Source: Chloroflexota bacterium
GTDB lineage: Bacteria; Chloroflexota; Limnocylindria; QHBO01
Assembly: GCA_040902225.1 (NCBI GenBank)
Contig: JBBDXT010000004.1
Span: forward strand, 54,060 to 118,059
DNA length: 64,000 bases
Direction of reading: 5' to 3'
In this document: positions 1 through 8,823 of the stretch, in pieces
Layout: every line of letters begins with the position of its first letter
Position numbering within the stretch: position 1 is the first letter of the stretch
Program-made: the position numbers and the translations under genes
The notes under the pieces: model-generated
The model's database searches: none
Told to the model about the DNA's origin: nothing
The model's input: the letters and a program-made list of their open reading frames with translations, nothing else

Positions 1-1
1 T

Positions 2-2989
2 GGCTTCACCGGCGGCGGCACCGCCACGCTGCTGATCAACGGCGCCGGGGCGCAGACCATCACCGGCTTCCACACCACCGCCACCGGCTCCCTGCCCAAC
101 CTCAACATCGACAAGCCGTCAGGCACGCTGACCATCGCCGGCACCCTGCGCACCGCCCGCAACTGGACCTACACCAGCGGCGGGCTGAGCGCTACCGGCA
201 GCACTGTGATCTTCAACGGCACCCTGACGGTGAGCGGCTCCCACACCCTCGACGCCGTCGAGCTCCATGCCGGCAACGTGACGGTTGCGCCCGGCGACTC
301 ACTGAGCGTCGGCGGGCTTTTGACGCTGACCGATGGCAATCTCAACGGCGGCACGATCGAGGCGCTGGGTGACATCTCGCTGCTGGCCGGATTCGACGGC
401 GAGACCGGCACCATCCTGGTCGCCGGGAGCGGGAACCAGGCCCTGACCGGCTCAGCCAACACCACCTCCAGCGACGTCGCCAGCATCGTCATCGACAAGC
501 CGTCGGGGATCCTCTACCTAGTCGGCACGATCCGGATGACGACGGCGTCGTGGACCTGGCTGAGCGGCGCGGTGGATCCGGGCACCAGCACGCTCTACTT
601 CGACACTGCGGTCACCATCAACGGCACTCACAGTCTCTACAACGTATACCTCAGCGGCGGGACACACACCGTGGCGAGCGGCGACATCTTGACGGTCCTC
701 GGGACGCTGACCCTCGACAACGGGACCATCGACGGCGGCACGATTGCCGGAGCCGGGCCGATCAGCCAGGTCTCCACCTTCGACGGCGGCACCGGTCTGC
801 TCGCCGTCACCGGCAGCGCAGACCACACCTTCAACGGATCCGCCACATTCACTGCCGGGGACCTCCCGGATCTCCAGATCGCCACATCGGGCGGCACGCT
901 CACCCTGACCGGGACCATTCGAACCACGCACGACTGGACGCATTCGGCCGGAACCGTAGACCCGGGCGCCGGCACCGTCGTCTTCGCGGGGACCCTGACG
1001 ATCGACGCGGGAGGCATGGGCTTCAACGACGTCCTGCTGAATTCGGGCACGACCACCCTGGCTGCCAACCTGACCGTTGCCGGCGACCTCACGGTGGCCG
1101 CGGGCACCCTGGCGATCGGCTCCAATACCGTGTTTGTGGCGGGCGACGTGACAGTCAACGCCGGGCTGACGGTCTCGACCGGCACGCTCGAGATGAACGG
1201 TCTGACGGGCCAGATCCTTGGCGGCGCGACAGCCATCGGGCTGTACAACCTCACCATCGCCGATCCGGCGGGGGTCACCCAGACCACCACCGTATCGGCG
1301 GCCGGCACTCTCGACCTCGGCGGCCCTCTCGACTTCAGCGGCGAGAGCCTGAGCATCACGAATGCGATCACGGGCGTGCCGAACGACCTGACCGCCGACG
1401 CCACCTCGAGCCTGATCATCAACGGCAGCGGGTCGGGGATCGTCATCCCTACCAGCCTGACGGCCCTCCTGAACCTGGCCATCTCGAACGCCAATGGCGC
1501 GGCGCTCGCCGGCCCGCTGACCGTGGACGGAACCGTCTCGCTGGCCGGCGGGAACCTGGATGCCGGCAGCGACGTGCTCAGCATCGGTCTCGCCGGCACC
1601 GTCAACCGAACCTCAGGCCACGTGATCGGGCCCCTGCAGAAGTGGGTGGCGGCCGGATCGGGCGTGACCTTGACGTACGAGATCGGCGATGCGACTACCT
1701 ATGCGCCGGTGGCCCTGATCTTCGGCACGGTGGGCATCACCGGCCGGCTGACCGCGTTCACCACCCCCGGTGAGCACCCCAGCATCGGGACCTCGCCGGT
1801 CTTTGCCCCCCAGGATGTAAACCGATGGTGGACGCTCACCAACGCCGGCGTCGCGTTCACGACCCTCGACGTGGTCTTCACCTTTGCGCCGACCGATGTC
1901 GACCCCGGCGCGCAGACCAGCCAGTTCATCGTCGCCAAGTGGGATGGCGCCTGGACGACGCCCGCCTCCGGCACAAACACCGCCACCACGATCGCGGCGT
2001 TTGGCATGACCTCGCTCAGCGAGTTCGCGATCGGCGAAGCGGCGGCCGATCTCCTGGTCAGCAAAGCCGGGCCGGCGCTCGTCACGGCCGGCTACCCAGC
2101 AGGCTTCGACTACACCCTCACCGTTCATAACTCCGGCCCGTCCGACAATACCGGCGGCTTTTCAGTCACCGATCTGCTGCCAGCGGGGCTGACCTTCCAG
2201 TCGCTCGGCAGCGACGGTCGCTGCGTGGCGATCGGTCAGAACGTGACCTGCACAAACGCCTCAGGGCTCACCGACGACGCAAACGATGCCTTCGTCATCC
2301 ACGTCACACTGGACTCGAGCGTCGCCGCAGGGACGATCCTGGCCAACTCCGCAGCGGTCACATCGGCCAACGACCCAGACGGCAGCAACGATGCGAGCAA
2401 CGTGGTGAGCACAACGGTGACCACCCTCGCCGACATCGCAGACCTTGCGATCGACAGCCCAGATCCAGTGGCCGCCGGTGGCACGCTGATCTACACCATC
2501 ACGGTCACCAACCTCGGCCCGTCCGACGCCGTAGGCGTGACGCTCACCGACGTCCTCGACACATCTCTCTTGGGAGCGACCTACTGCCTGGACTTCGGGT
2601 CCGGCTGCGGTTCCTCGAGTCCCTGGACCGGCCCGGTAAACCTGGGGACGCTCCAGGCCGGGGCGTCGGTCGACGTCGTGATCTCGGCCACGGTCGACCC
2701 GACGACGCCGGACGGCACCATCATCCCGAACGCCGCCAGCGTGGGCGCGACAACACCGGACCCGAATAGCCTCAACAATGCGAGCTCCACCACGACCCGC
2801 GTGGTGGTGAGCGGATTGCGTTCGACGAGCCCGCCACCATCACCAACCGGCTCGTTGGCAGACACGGGCAGATCGACGTGGGCCGGTGAGGTCTCGCCGC
2901 TCATGCTGCTCGCCGTCTTCGCGGCCTGGATCGTGCTCCTTGGGGCGCTCGCCGCCGAGGGTGCCTGGCGCCGCCGCCCCAACAGCTAA
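2..2989 (+). CDS. Large repeat/DUF11 surface protein with LADTG anchor (5' end missing)
   Basis: The reading frame is open from the window edge, so the N-terminus and any signal peptide are missing; at least 995 residues are present. The first two thirds consist of beta-rich, Gly/Thr/Ser-rich repeats built around motifs such as IDKPSGTLTIAGTLRT and WTHSAGTVDPGAGTVVF, typical of extracellular beta-solenoid or adhesin proteins. Two DUF11-like modules follow (starting near ADLLVSKAG and ADIADLAID, each with YTLTVHNSGPSD or YTITVTNLGPSD). The C-terminus has LADTG at bases 2855-2869, a hydrophobic segment and an RRR tail. That is the layout of a sortase substrate, and LAXTG is the class E sortase consensus. 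It is probably an exported, wall- or membrane-anchored protein; the ligand is unknown. No sortase gene lies in the window. Confidence 0.8.
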   Translation, partial: GFTGGGTATLLINGAGAQTITGFHTTATGSLPNLNIDKPSGTLTIAGTLRTARNWTYTSGGLSATGSTVIFNGTLTVSGSHTLDAVELHAGNVTVAPGDSLSVGGLLTLTDGNLNGGTIEALGDISLLAGFDGETGTILVAGSGNQALTGSANTTSSDVASIVIDKPSGILYLVGTIRMTTASWTWLSGAVDPGTSTLYFDTAVTINGTHSLYNVYLSGGTHTVASGDILTVLGTLTLDNGTIDGGTIAGAGPISQVSTFDGGTGLLAVTGSADHTFNGSATFTAGDLPDLQIATSGGTLTLTGTIRTTHDWTHSAGTVDPGAGTVVFAGTLTIDAGGMGFNDVLLNSGTTTLAANLTVAGDLTVAAGTLAIGSNTVFVAGDVTVNAGLTVSTGTLEMNGLTGQILGGATAIGLYNLTIADPAGVTQTTTVSAAGTLDLGGPLDFSGESLSITNAITGVPNDLTADATSSLIINGSGSGIVIPTSLTALLNLAISNANGAALAGPLTVDGTVSLAGGNLDAGSDVLSIGLAGTVNRTSGHVIGPLQKWVAAGSGVTLTYEIGDATTYAPVALIFGTVGITGRLTAFTTPGEHPSIGTSPVFAPQDVNRWWTLTNAGVAFTTLDVVFTFAPTDVDPGAQTSQFIVAKWDGAWTTPASGTNTATTIAAFGMTSLSEFAIGEAAADLLVSKAGPALVTAGYPAGFDYTLTVHNSGPSDNTGGFSVTDLLPAGLTFQSLGSDGRCVAIGQNVTCTNASGLTDDANDAFVIHVTLDSSVAAGTILANSAAVTSANDPDGSNDASNVVSTTVTTLADIADLAIDSPDPVAAGGTLIYTITVTNLGPSDAVGVTLTDVLDTSLLGATYCLDFGSGCGSSSPWTGPVNLGTLQAGASVDVVISATVDPTTPDGTIIPNAASVGATTPDPNSLNNASSTTTRVVVSGLRSTSPPPSPTGSLADTGRSTWAGEVSPLMLLAVFAAWIVLLGALAAEGAWRRRPNS

Positions 2990-3022
2990 GCTGGATCCCC
3001 GGTCGGCTAGCCTAGGCCTCCC

Positions 3023-4237
3023 ATGACCCCCGATGCGCGCCTCCTGTTCGCCACGCGGATCGCCCGCATGTTCGGGTACGGCCTGCTCTCCGTCGTGCTG
3101 GTCCTGTACCTCGTGGCGCTGGGCGTGGACGGCGTCATGGTCGGGCTGATCCTTACGCTCACCCTGCTCGGCGACGCGGCCATCAGCCTCTGGCTGACGA
3201 CCCATGCTGATCGGCTCGGACGCAGGCGAATCCTGGCAGCCGGTGCAGGCCTGATGCTCCTGGCAGGGATCGTCTTCGCCATTGCCCACGATCCGTGGAT
3301 CCTGTTGGTAGCCGCCACGATCGGGGTCATCAGCCCCAGCGGCAACGAGGTCGGGCCGTTCCTGGCGGTCGAGCAGGCATCGCTCTCCCAGACGCTGCCC
3401 GACCGCGAGCGGACCCGCGTCTTCGGGTGGTACAACCTGGTCGGCTCCCTGGCGACCGCCAGCGGCGCCCTGGCGGCAGGACTCATCGCGCAGACCATCC
3501 AGGGATCGGGCGCCTCCGAGATCGACTCCTATCGGGCGATCGTGATCGCCTACGGGCTGATCGGGATCGTGTTGGCGGCCCTCTTCTGGCGCCTCTCGCC
3601 GGCGGTCGAGGTGCCGAGCGCGCAGCGTACATCGGTCGCTACTCGACTGGGGCTGCATCGGTCGCGCGGCATTGTCATCCGTCTCGCCGCCCTCTTCTCA
3701 CTCGACGCCTTTGCCGGCGGCTTCGTGATGCAGAGCCTGATCGCCTACTGGTTCCAGCAGCGCTTCGACGCCGATCCGGCCACCCTCGGCGCCATCTTCT
3801 TCGGGGCCAACATCCTGGCTGGGTTTTCGGCGCTGGCTGCCGCGCGGCTGGCCGCGCGCATCGGGCTCATCAACACCATGGTCTTCACCCACCTGCCGTC
3901 GAACGTGCTGCTGATCCTGGTGCCGCTGATGCCCACCCTGCCACTGGCGGTGGGCGTCCTCCTCGCCCGCTTCGCGATCAGCCAGATGGATGTTCCGACC
4001 CGCCAGTCCTACACGATCTCGGTGGTGGAGCCTGATGAGCGTTCGGCCGCGGCCGGCGTGACCGGTATCGCGCGCAGCCTCGGCGCGGCCGTCTCGCCCT
4101 CGCTCGCCACGCCACTGCTCCAGAGCGTCCCGTTGGCGGGGCTGCCATTCATCATCGGCGGCGGCCTGAAGATCCTCTACGACCTCCTGGTGCTGCGCGC
4201 ATTCAGCGCGGTGCGTCCGCCCGAGGAGCGGAGCTAG
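3023..4237 (+). CDS. MFS transporter
   Basis: A 404-residue integral membrane protein with about twelve hydrophobic segments and the MFS loop signature near residues 55-70 (THADRLGRRRIL). It resembles drug/multidrug efflux-type major facilitator permeases; the substrate cannot be told from sequence. The C-terminal half contains PTRQSYTISVVEPDERSAAAG, a loop seen in a subgroup of putative MFS exporters. It is preceded by TAGCCT nine bases before the ATG, fitting a leaderless promoter, so it is probably transcribed alone. The next gene is convergent. Confidence 0.85.
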   Translation: MTPDARLLFATRIARMFGYGLLSVVLVLYLVALGVDGVMVGLILTLTLLGDAAISLWLTTHADRLGRRRILAAGAGLMLLAGIVFAIAHDPWILLVAATIGVISPSGNEVGPFLAVEQASLSQTLPDRERTRVFGWYNLVGSLATASGALAAGLIAQTIQGSGASEIDSYRAIVIAYGLIGIVLAALFWRLSPAVEVPSAQRTSVATRLGLHRSRGIVIRLAALFSLDAFAGGFVMQSLIAYWFQQRFDADPATLGAIFFGANILAGFSALAAARLAARIGLINTMVFTHLPSNVLLILVPLMPTLPLAVGVLLARFAISQMDVPTRQSYTISVVEPDERSAAAGVTGIARSLGAAVSPSLATPLLQSVPLAGLPFIIGGGLKILYDLLVLRAFSAVRPPEERS

Positions 4238-4243
4238 CCCTGG

Positions 4244-5298
4244 TCAGGTCTGGATTGGCGGCCCGTACCAGACGCTCGCCGCGATGATCACGTAAAGGCC
4301 CAGAAGCGCGAGGCCCTCCAGCCATGTGCTCTCGCCGTCGAACACGATAAGCGCGGCGAGGATTGCCGTCAGCGCCACCGCCCCCAGCAGAAGCGGGCTG
4401 AGCACCAGGGTCATGGGGGTGCCGCCGACAAAGAGCGAGATGAGGACCAGCGCCGGAGTCAGCGCGATGGCCACCTGGAGGGCGCTGTTCAGGATCAGGG
4501 AGCTGGCCAGCTCGGTCTTGTTGCGCCATGCCATCTGCACCCCGACCACGTGCTCGACCGCGTTGCCGGCGATGGCCACGATCACCAGGCCGACGAACGC
4601 CTCCGAGATCCGCAGGTCGGCCATGGTCGGCCGCAGCGCATCGACGAACAGCTCCGAAGTCACCGCCGCGCCGATCGCCCCCAGCAGCAGCATCGCGACC
4701 GTCAGTCGCAGGGGCCACACCCGTTCGACCGACAGGTCCTCGACCTCGGCGCTCGCGCCAGGACCCCCACCCAGCGAGAAGGGGATCGACGCCGCGAAGA
4801 TGACCAGCAGCACGATCGACACGATCACGCTGAGGTCGACCGCGTGCCCGGCATTAGGGGCGCCGGGTGCAGTGGCCAGGGTCGGGATCGCCAGCGCCGC
4901 GACCGAGAGCAGGAGCAGGGTGGCCATGGACCGAACCGCGGGTCCGTGGAACTGCTGGGTGCCGTGCTTGAGTCCGCCCAGGAAGAAGGCCAGCCCAGCA
5001 CGAGCAACGCGTTGGCCAGGATCGACCCGATGAGGGCCGTCTGCACGACCACTACCAGGCCCGCCTGCAGGGCAAAGATCGAGATGAACAGCTCGGGCAG
5101 GTTGCCGAGCGCCGACTGCAGGATCCCCGTCGTGCGCGGACCGAACCGATGGCCGAGCTGCTCGGTCGCCTGGCCGATCAGGGTCGCCAGCCCGGCCAGC
5201 GCGACGGCGCTGGTCGCGAAGACGACGAGGTGGTCTGCGCCGATGGCGTTGAAGACCACGGCGGCCACGGTGGCAACGGCCGAGAGGGCGGCGGTCAC
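4244..5298 (-). pseudogene. cax: Calcium/proton antiporter (CaCA family), frameshifted
   Basis: Two overlapping frames together encode a complete Ca2+/H+ antiporter of about 350 residues. The 5' part (from GTG at 5298) carries alpha-1 repeat sequence, SALGNLPELFISIFALQAG followed by GSILANALLVLG. The 3' part carries the alpha-2 repeat, IAGNAVEHVVGVQMA. The protein continues as LAFFLGGLKHGTQQFHG in the other frame, and the break maps to about base 4993, where GGGCTGG reads as if one C is missing from GGGCCTGG. Everything else is intact, so either this is a recent single-base lesion or an assembly error. If functional it would export Ca2+ across the membrane using the proton gradient. Confidence 0.8.
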
Positions 5299-5404
5299 GC
5301 CCGCGGCAGGTCCCAGGGCCGCAGATTCACGCCGGAATCATGCACGGATCGCCTGGGACCCGGTCGGGTCGATCGACCGATGCGTGCCGGCCCTTTTGGG
5401 ACCG

Positions 5405-5830
5405 CTAGCTGATCGGTTGCACCCTGAAGGTGGGATGGTCTTGGGCGGCGGGTAGCTGCTCAAAGTCCCGACGGAACGGCTTGGGCGTCTTGGCCCGGAA
5501 GACCGCGATGACGCGCTCCCGCTCCGTGCGGTCGACCTCGACAGCCGTGAAGGGGGTGGTGCGCCCCTTGCGACGCAGCTCGCCGCGACCCGCGGCCCGG
5601 AGGTTGCGAACCCAGTTGCAGGCCCCGTATTGCGACAGGAGATACGTGGTCCCGTCGACCTGGATCGGGAAGAGCGCGACGCGCAACGGGCTGCCGCTGC
5701 GCCGGCCCGGCACCTCGAGAAGGACGGTGAAGCCGGTCCGCAGCCAGATCGGGCCGCCGATGCGGCGGACCAGAGCCAGCCCTCGGCTCGGAGTGATCAG
5801 TGCCTGGGCGGATTGCGGTCGCTGGTCCAT
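5405..5830 (-). CDS. DUF385/deazaflavin-dependent nitroreductase family protein
   Basis: A 141-residue protein of the DUF385 family (F420H2-dependent quinone/nitro reductases such as mycobacterial Ddn). The split beta-barrel core is recognisable from LLEVPGRRSGSPLRVALFPI, DGTTYLLSQYG and NWVRNLRAAG. The likely role is two-electron reduction of quinones or nitro compounds with reduced F420; the substrate is unknown. The ATG is preceded by a strong Shine-Dalgarno (AAGGAGGAGGG), unlike the many leaderless genes nearby. It could share a transcript with the downstream cax gene, about 106 bases away. Confidence 0.8.
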   Translation of the reverse strand: MDQRPQSAQALITPSRGLALVRRIGGPIWLRTGFTVLLEVPGRRSGSPLRVALFPIQVDGTTYLLSQYGACNWVRNLRAAGRGELRRKGRTTPFTAVEVDRTERERVIAVFRAKTPKPFRRDFEQLPAAQDHPTFRVQPIS

Positions 5831-5863
5831 TCGTCCCTCCTCCTTGAATGTCCCCTGAGTGCG

Positions 5864-8065
5864 CTATTCGGGCTCGACGTTTCCGGTGGTCCCGTCGACG
5901 GTGACCCGCATGCCCGTATGCAGCCGCGAGGTCGCGTCACCGCAGCCGACGACCGCCGGGATGCCGTACTCACGGGCGATGATCGAGGCGTGGGCCGCCG
6001 CGCTCCCCACGTCGGTCACGACCGCGGCCGCCCGTGTGAAGAGCGGCGTCCACGCCGGCGCGGTGAGCGGGGCCACGAGGATCTCGCCGGGCTGCAACTG
6101 GTCGAACTCGTCAGGTCCGCGGATCACTCGCACCGGCCCGCTCGCGCGACCAGGCGACGCCGGCACGCCGGAGACCAGGGCCTGATCCGATGGACGGGCG
6201 CCGATCAGCCCGGGGAAGCTGTCCCACACTCGCTGGATCATCGGGTTCACGCGGCCGACGAGAGGCGGCGGCACCAGCCGGGCCTGTTCCATACGCAACG
6301 ACCGCCGGCCGGGCACGTCGACGGTCGCCGGCAGCGGCGCCCCGTCGAGCGTCGCGAGGACCTCGGCCCGCGTCAGGAAGAAGACGTCGTCGGGGTCGGC
6401 AACCAGGCCGCGGTCGGCCAGCGCCCCGCCGATTCGAAGCACCGCTCGTCGCATGACCGGCCACGCGATCGTCAGCTCCTCGGTCTGCTCCTCGCGAATC
6501 GGGACGAGGTGCTGCGCGTCTGCCAGCAGCTGGCGGAACGCCCGGAGTCGCCGGGGCGACGAGGCGAGGGCCTCGAACGCCGCACGCTCGGCCGTCTCCC
6601 GCGCCTCGACCACCCGGCTGTGACTTTGGGCCGGGTTCGTCGCCGTCGCCTCGAGCGGCATGGGAGCGTGCCACCAGTCGAGAGACACGATGCCCTGGCG
6701 CTCCTGATCGGCCGGCGGTGCGAACCCTGCGAGGAGCGGCAGGTGGCCGCCGCCCAGCGAGGGAGCCAGATGGATCCGATAGAACCGGGCGAGGTTCATC
6801 TCCAGCTTGTACGCGGCACCGCTCAGTGCGGCGATCGAGGTGAAGTATTCGCCGGCGAGCTCGGCCAGCTCGTCAATCACTGACGGCAGGTCGGCGACAG
6901 GCAGGGTCTCGATGCGGCCTTCCGCGTCGGCGACTGATGCTCGGTAGCGCGGCTGCAGGTCGTCGCGCCACATCCGCTCGACGACGGGAAAGCTGTGGCG
7001 AACGGTAGGTGGGATGATCCCGGCGATGTAGCGTGGATGGCGAACGGCCTTCACCAGCATGCTGGGCAGGCTGCGGAGGAAGGCGCCTCCGGAGATGAAG
7101 TTGATCGAGTAGAAGTACCAGCCGTTGACCACGACGTGATACGGCCTCGGTGCGATCTGGCCGATCAACTCGCGGAAGTCGGCGTGCATCCGGTCCTCCA
7201 TCCGCGTCAGCAGCCAGGACTCGAAGAGGGGAGTGACCGGCTCGCCAATCCACTCGCCGAATCGGAGCATCCGGGTGTAGGCCCCGGGTGCTGGCGATTG
7301 CCACGACACGTCGGGCGGCAGCGCGGTCATCGGCCGGGCCTGGACGATCCAGAGCGCGCCCTCCGCGTCGATCGCCCACTCGATGTCCTGCGGGGTGCCA
7401 CGGGCATCCGCGATTCGTCGAGCCTCGGTCGCCACGCGCACGGCCCCTCGGCGATCGATGGCCTGCTCAGGCTGACGCCGGGGGGTGGCGACGGCTCCTC
7501 GCACGACCCACTCGTCACCTAGGGCGGCCCCGGACACCAGCCGATCCCCGATGCCCTGCACTGCGGTGACGACGGAGGCGTGCCGATCTCCGTTGATCGG
7601 ATCGGCGGTGAGGACCACGCCGGCCGCGGCGGGCGCAACCATCCGCTGGATGATCACGGCCATCCCCCTGCTGGTGGCGGGCTGGTACTCGGCAGCGCGC
7701 GAGATGTTGACGCTGGCCAGGCACCGCTCCGTGGCCGCCGGGATCTCGTCCGCCGTGACGTTCAGGACCGACTCGTACATGCCGGCATACGAGTGATCGG
7801 CGCCATCCTCGGAGATGGCGCTCGATCGGACGGCGAAGGGGCCGGCGCCCAGGTCGGGCGCGGCGTCGCGGAGCAGCGCCCAGCGGTCCTCCGCGGTCAT
7901 GTCGGCGGCCCTGGCGGTCAGCACCACCCCATCGGGGACGCGGACGCCAGCCGCCAGGAGCTCTCCGAGGTTGGCCGCCTTGCCGCCGACCTCGGCGACA
8001 TCGGCCATGCGCACGTCGGCCAGGCGCCGGATGGTTGCCGCGCGGATTGCTGTCGAGTTCATCAT
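5864..8065 (-). CDS. Rifampin phosphotransferase-like PEP/pyruvate-binding enzyme
   Basis: A 733-residue protein with an N-terminal ATP-grasp domain of the PPDK/PEP-synthase type (EVGGKAANLGELLAAGVRVPDG, residues about 15-280), a long helical middle region, and a C-terminal swivelling phosphohistidine domain ending in MRVTVDGTTGNVEPE. The catalytic histidine is about H692 in SAAAHASIIAREYGIPAVVG. This order (ATP, middle, His at the end) matches rifampin phosphotransferase, not PEP synthase, which puts the His domain in the middle and ends with a PEP-binding barrel. RPH enzymes phosphorylate an antibiotic with ATP, releasing AMP and phosphate. The start overlaps the end of the tetR gene by four bases (ATGA), so the two are co-transcribed. 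Substrate assignment is inference. Confidence 0.75.
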   Translation of the reverse strand: MMNSTAIRAATIRRLADVRMADVAEVGGKAANLGELLAAGVRVPDGVVLTARAADMTAEDRWALLRDAAPDLGAGPFAVRSSAISEDGADHSYAGMYESVLNVTADEIPAATERCLASVNISRAAEYQPATSRGMAVIIQRMVAPAAAGVVLTADPINGDRHASVVTAVQGIGDRLVSGAALGDEWVVRGAVATPRRQPEQAIDRRGAVRVATEARRIADARGTPQDIEWAIDAEGALWIVQARPMTALPPDVSWQSPAPGAYTRMLRFGEWIGEPVTPLFESWLLTRMEDRMHADFRELIGQIAPRPYHVVVNGWYFYSINFISGGAFLRSLPSMLVKAVRHPRYIAGIIPPTVRHSFPVVERMWRDDLQPRYRASVADAEGRIETLPVADLPSVIDELAELAGEYFTSIAALSGAAYKLEMNLARFYRIHLAPSLGGGHLPLLAGFAPPADQERQGIVSLDWWHAPMPLEATATNPAQSHSRVVEARETAERAAFEALASSPRRLRAFRQLLADAQHLVPIREEQTEELTIAWPVMRRAVLRIGGALADRGLVADPDDVFFLTRAEVLATLDGAPLPATVDVPGRRSLRMEQARLVPPPLVGRVNPMIQRVWDSFPGLIGARPSDQALVSGVPASPGRASGPVRVIRGPDEFDQLQPGEILVAPLTAPAWTPLFTRAAAVVTDVGSAAAHASIIAREYGIPAVVGCGDATSRLHTGMRVTVDGTTGNVEPE

Positions 8066-8670
8066 CCGTTCTCCGAAGCAGCCGAGGTGATGGCACGGAG
8101 GACCCAGTCCACGTCATCGGCCGCCTCGTCGACCGATGAGCCGAGCTGATCGCGCCACAGGCGCAGGGCGGACGACGCGGTGAGGATCACCAGCAGGCGT
8201 GCGATCCGATCCTGATTTACCTGCGAGGGCTTGGGCTCGATCGAATCCGCCACCCGACGGAACGCCGCGAGTCGACGCGGGATGTTGAGCCGCCGCACGT
8301 CGTCGGACGCTGGGCTGGCCATGGCCGCGCGTGCGAGGTCGCCAAGCGAGTCGGTGCGCTCGAAATAGGCGCGCAACCCCTGACGAAGCTCGTCCATCGA
8401 GCGGGGGATGACCTGTTCCTCCAGACCGGCACGGCGCATGGCGTGTGGGTAGACCGCCGCGAGGAGATCGTGCTTCGTTGCGAAATGACGGTAGACGGTC
8501 GGCACTGAGACGCCGGCCTCGCGCGCCACGCCGGGGACGGAGACGAATGCGAGGCCTCCGGCAATCACCCGGAGTGCGGCGTCAAGGATGCGTGCCCGCG
8601 TCTCCTCGGCCTGCTGGGCTCGGAGCTGGCTCCGGTAGGAGCGCACCTTCGTAGTAGCGACACGAGTCAT
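8062..8670 (-). CDS. TetR family transcriptional regulator
   Basis: A 202-residue regulator with a TetR helix-turn-helix near residues 20-65 (TRARILDAALRVIAGG, GVSVPTVYRHFATKHDLL) and a divergent C-terminal ligand domain. It is the first gene of a two-gene operon with the RPH-like enzyme. TATATT lies six bases before the ATG, and a perfect 14-bp inverted repeat covers both, so the protein most likely represses its own leaderless operon until an inducer binds. An alternative start is GTG at 8646, downstream of a TTGACA...TATGAC pair; either way the operator overlaps the promoter. Confidence 0.9.
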   Translation of the reverse strand: MTRVATTKVRSYRSQLRAQQAEETRARILDAALRVIAGGLAFVSVPGVAREAGVSVPTVYRHFATKHDLLAAVYPHAMRRAGLEEQVIPRSMDELRQGLRAYFERTDSLGDLARAAMASPASDDVRRLNIPRRLAAFRRVADSIEPKPSQVNQDRIARLLVILTASSALRLWRDQLGSSVDEAADDVDWVLRAITSAASENG

Positions 8671-8693
8671 ATTGTGAATATATGACTCGTGTC
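8659..8693. promoter_or_regulatory. TetR operator: perfect 14-bp inverted repeat
   Basis: gacacgagtcatat (8659-8672), a 7-base spacer, then its exact reverse complement (8680-8693). The site spans the TATATT hexamer (8677-8682) and start codon of the tetR gene on the minus strand. This is the expected size and placement for a TetR autoregulatory operator. Confidence 0.8.
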
Positions 8694-8747
8694 AACAGGC
8701 GAGGGTCACGACGATACGAGGGCGCTCTCAGCCCAAGAGTTGATGAT

Positions 8748-8823
8748 TGGAGCGGGAGACGAGGTTCGAACTCGCGACATCGACCTTGGAAGGGTCGCGC
8801 TCTGCCAACTGAGCTACTCCCGC
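8748..8823 (-). tRNA. tRNA-Gly (anticodon TCC)
   Basis: The minus strand folds as a cloverleaf. The acceptor stem is GCGGGAG/CTCCCGC, the D-loop is AGCTCAGTTGGCAGAGC, the anticodon loop is CTTCCAA with TCC in the centre, and the T-arm contains GTTCGAAC. The discriminator is T, and the CCA end is encoded in the DNA (8748-8750). The 5' end overlaps the last codons of the upstream HNH gene. Confidence 0.95.

Noticed and set aside
637-1605. Long minus-strand ORF opposite the repeat protein
   Set aside because: Pro/Val/Ser-rich antisense shadow of a GC-rich repetitive gene; no family features and no ribosome-binding site.
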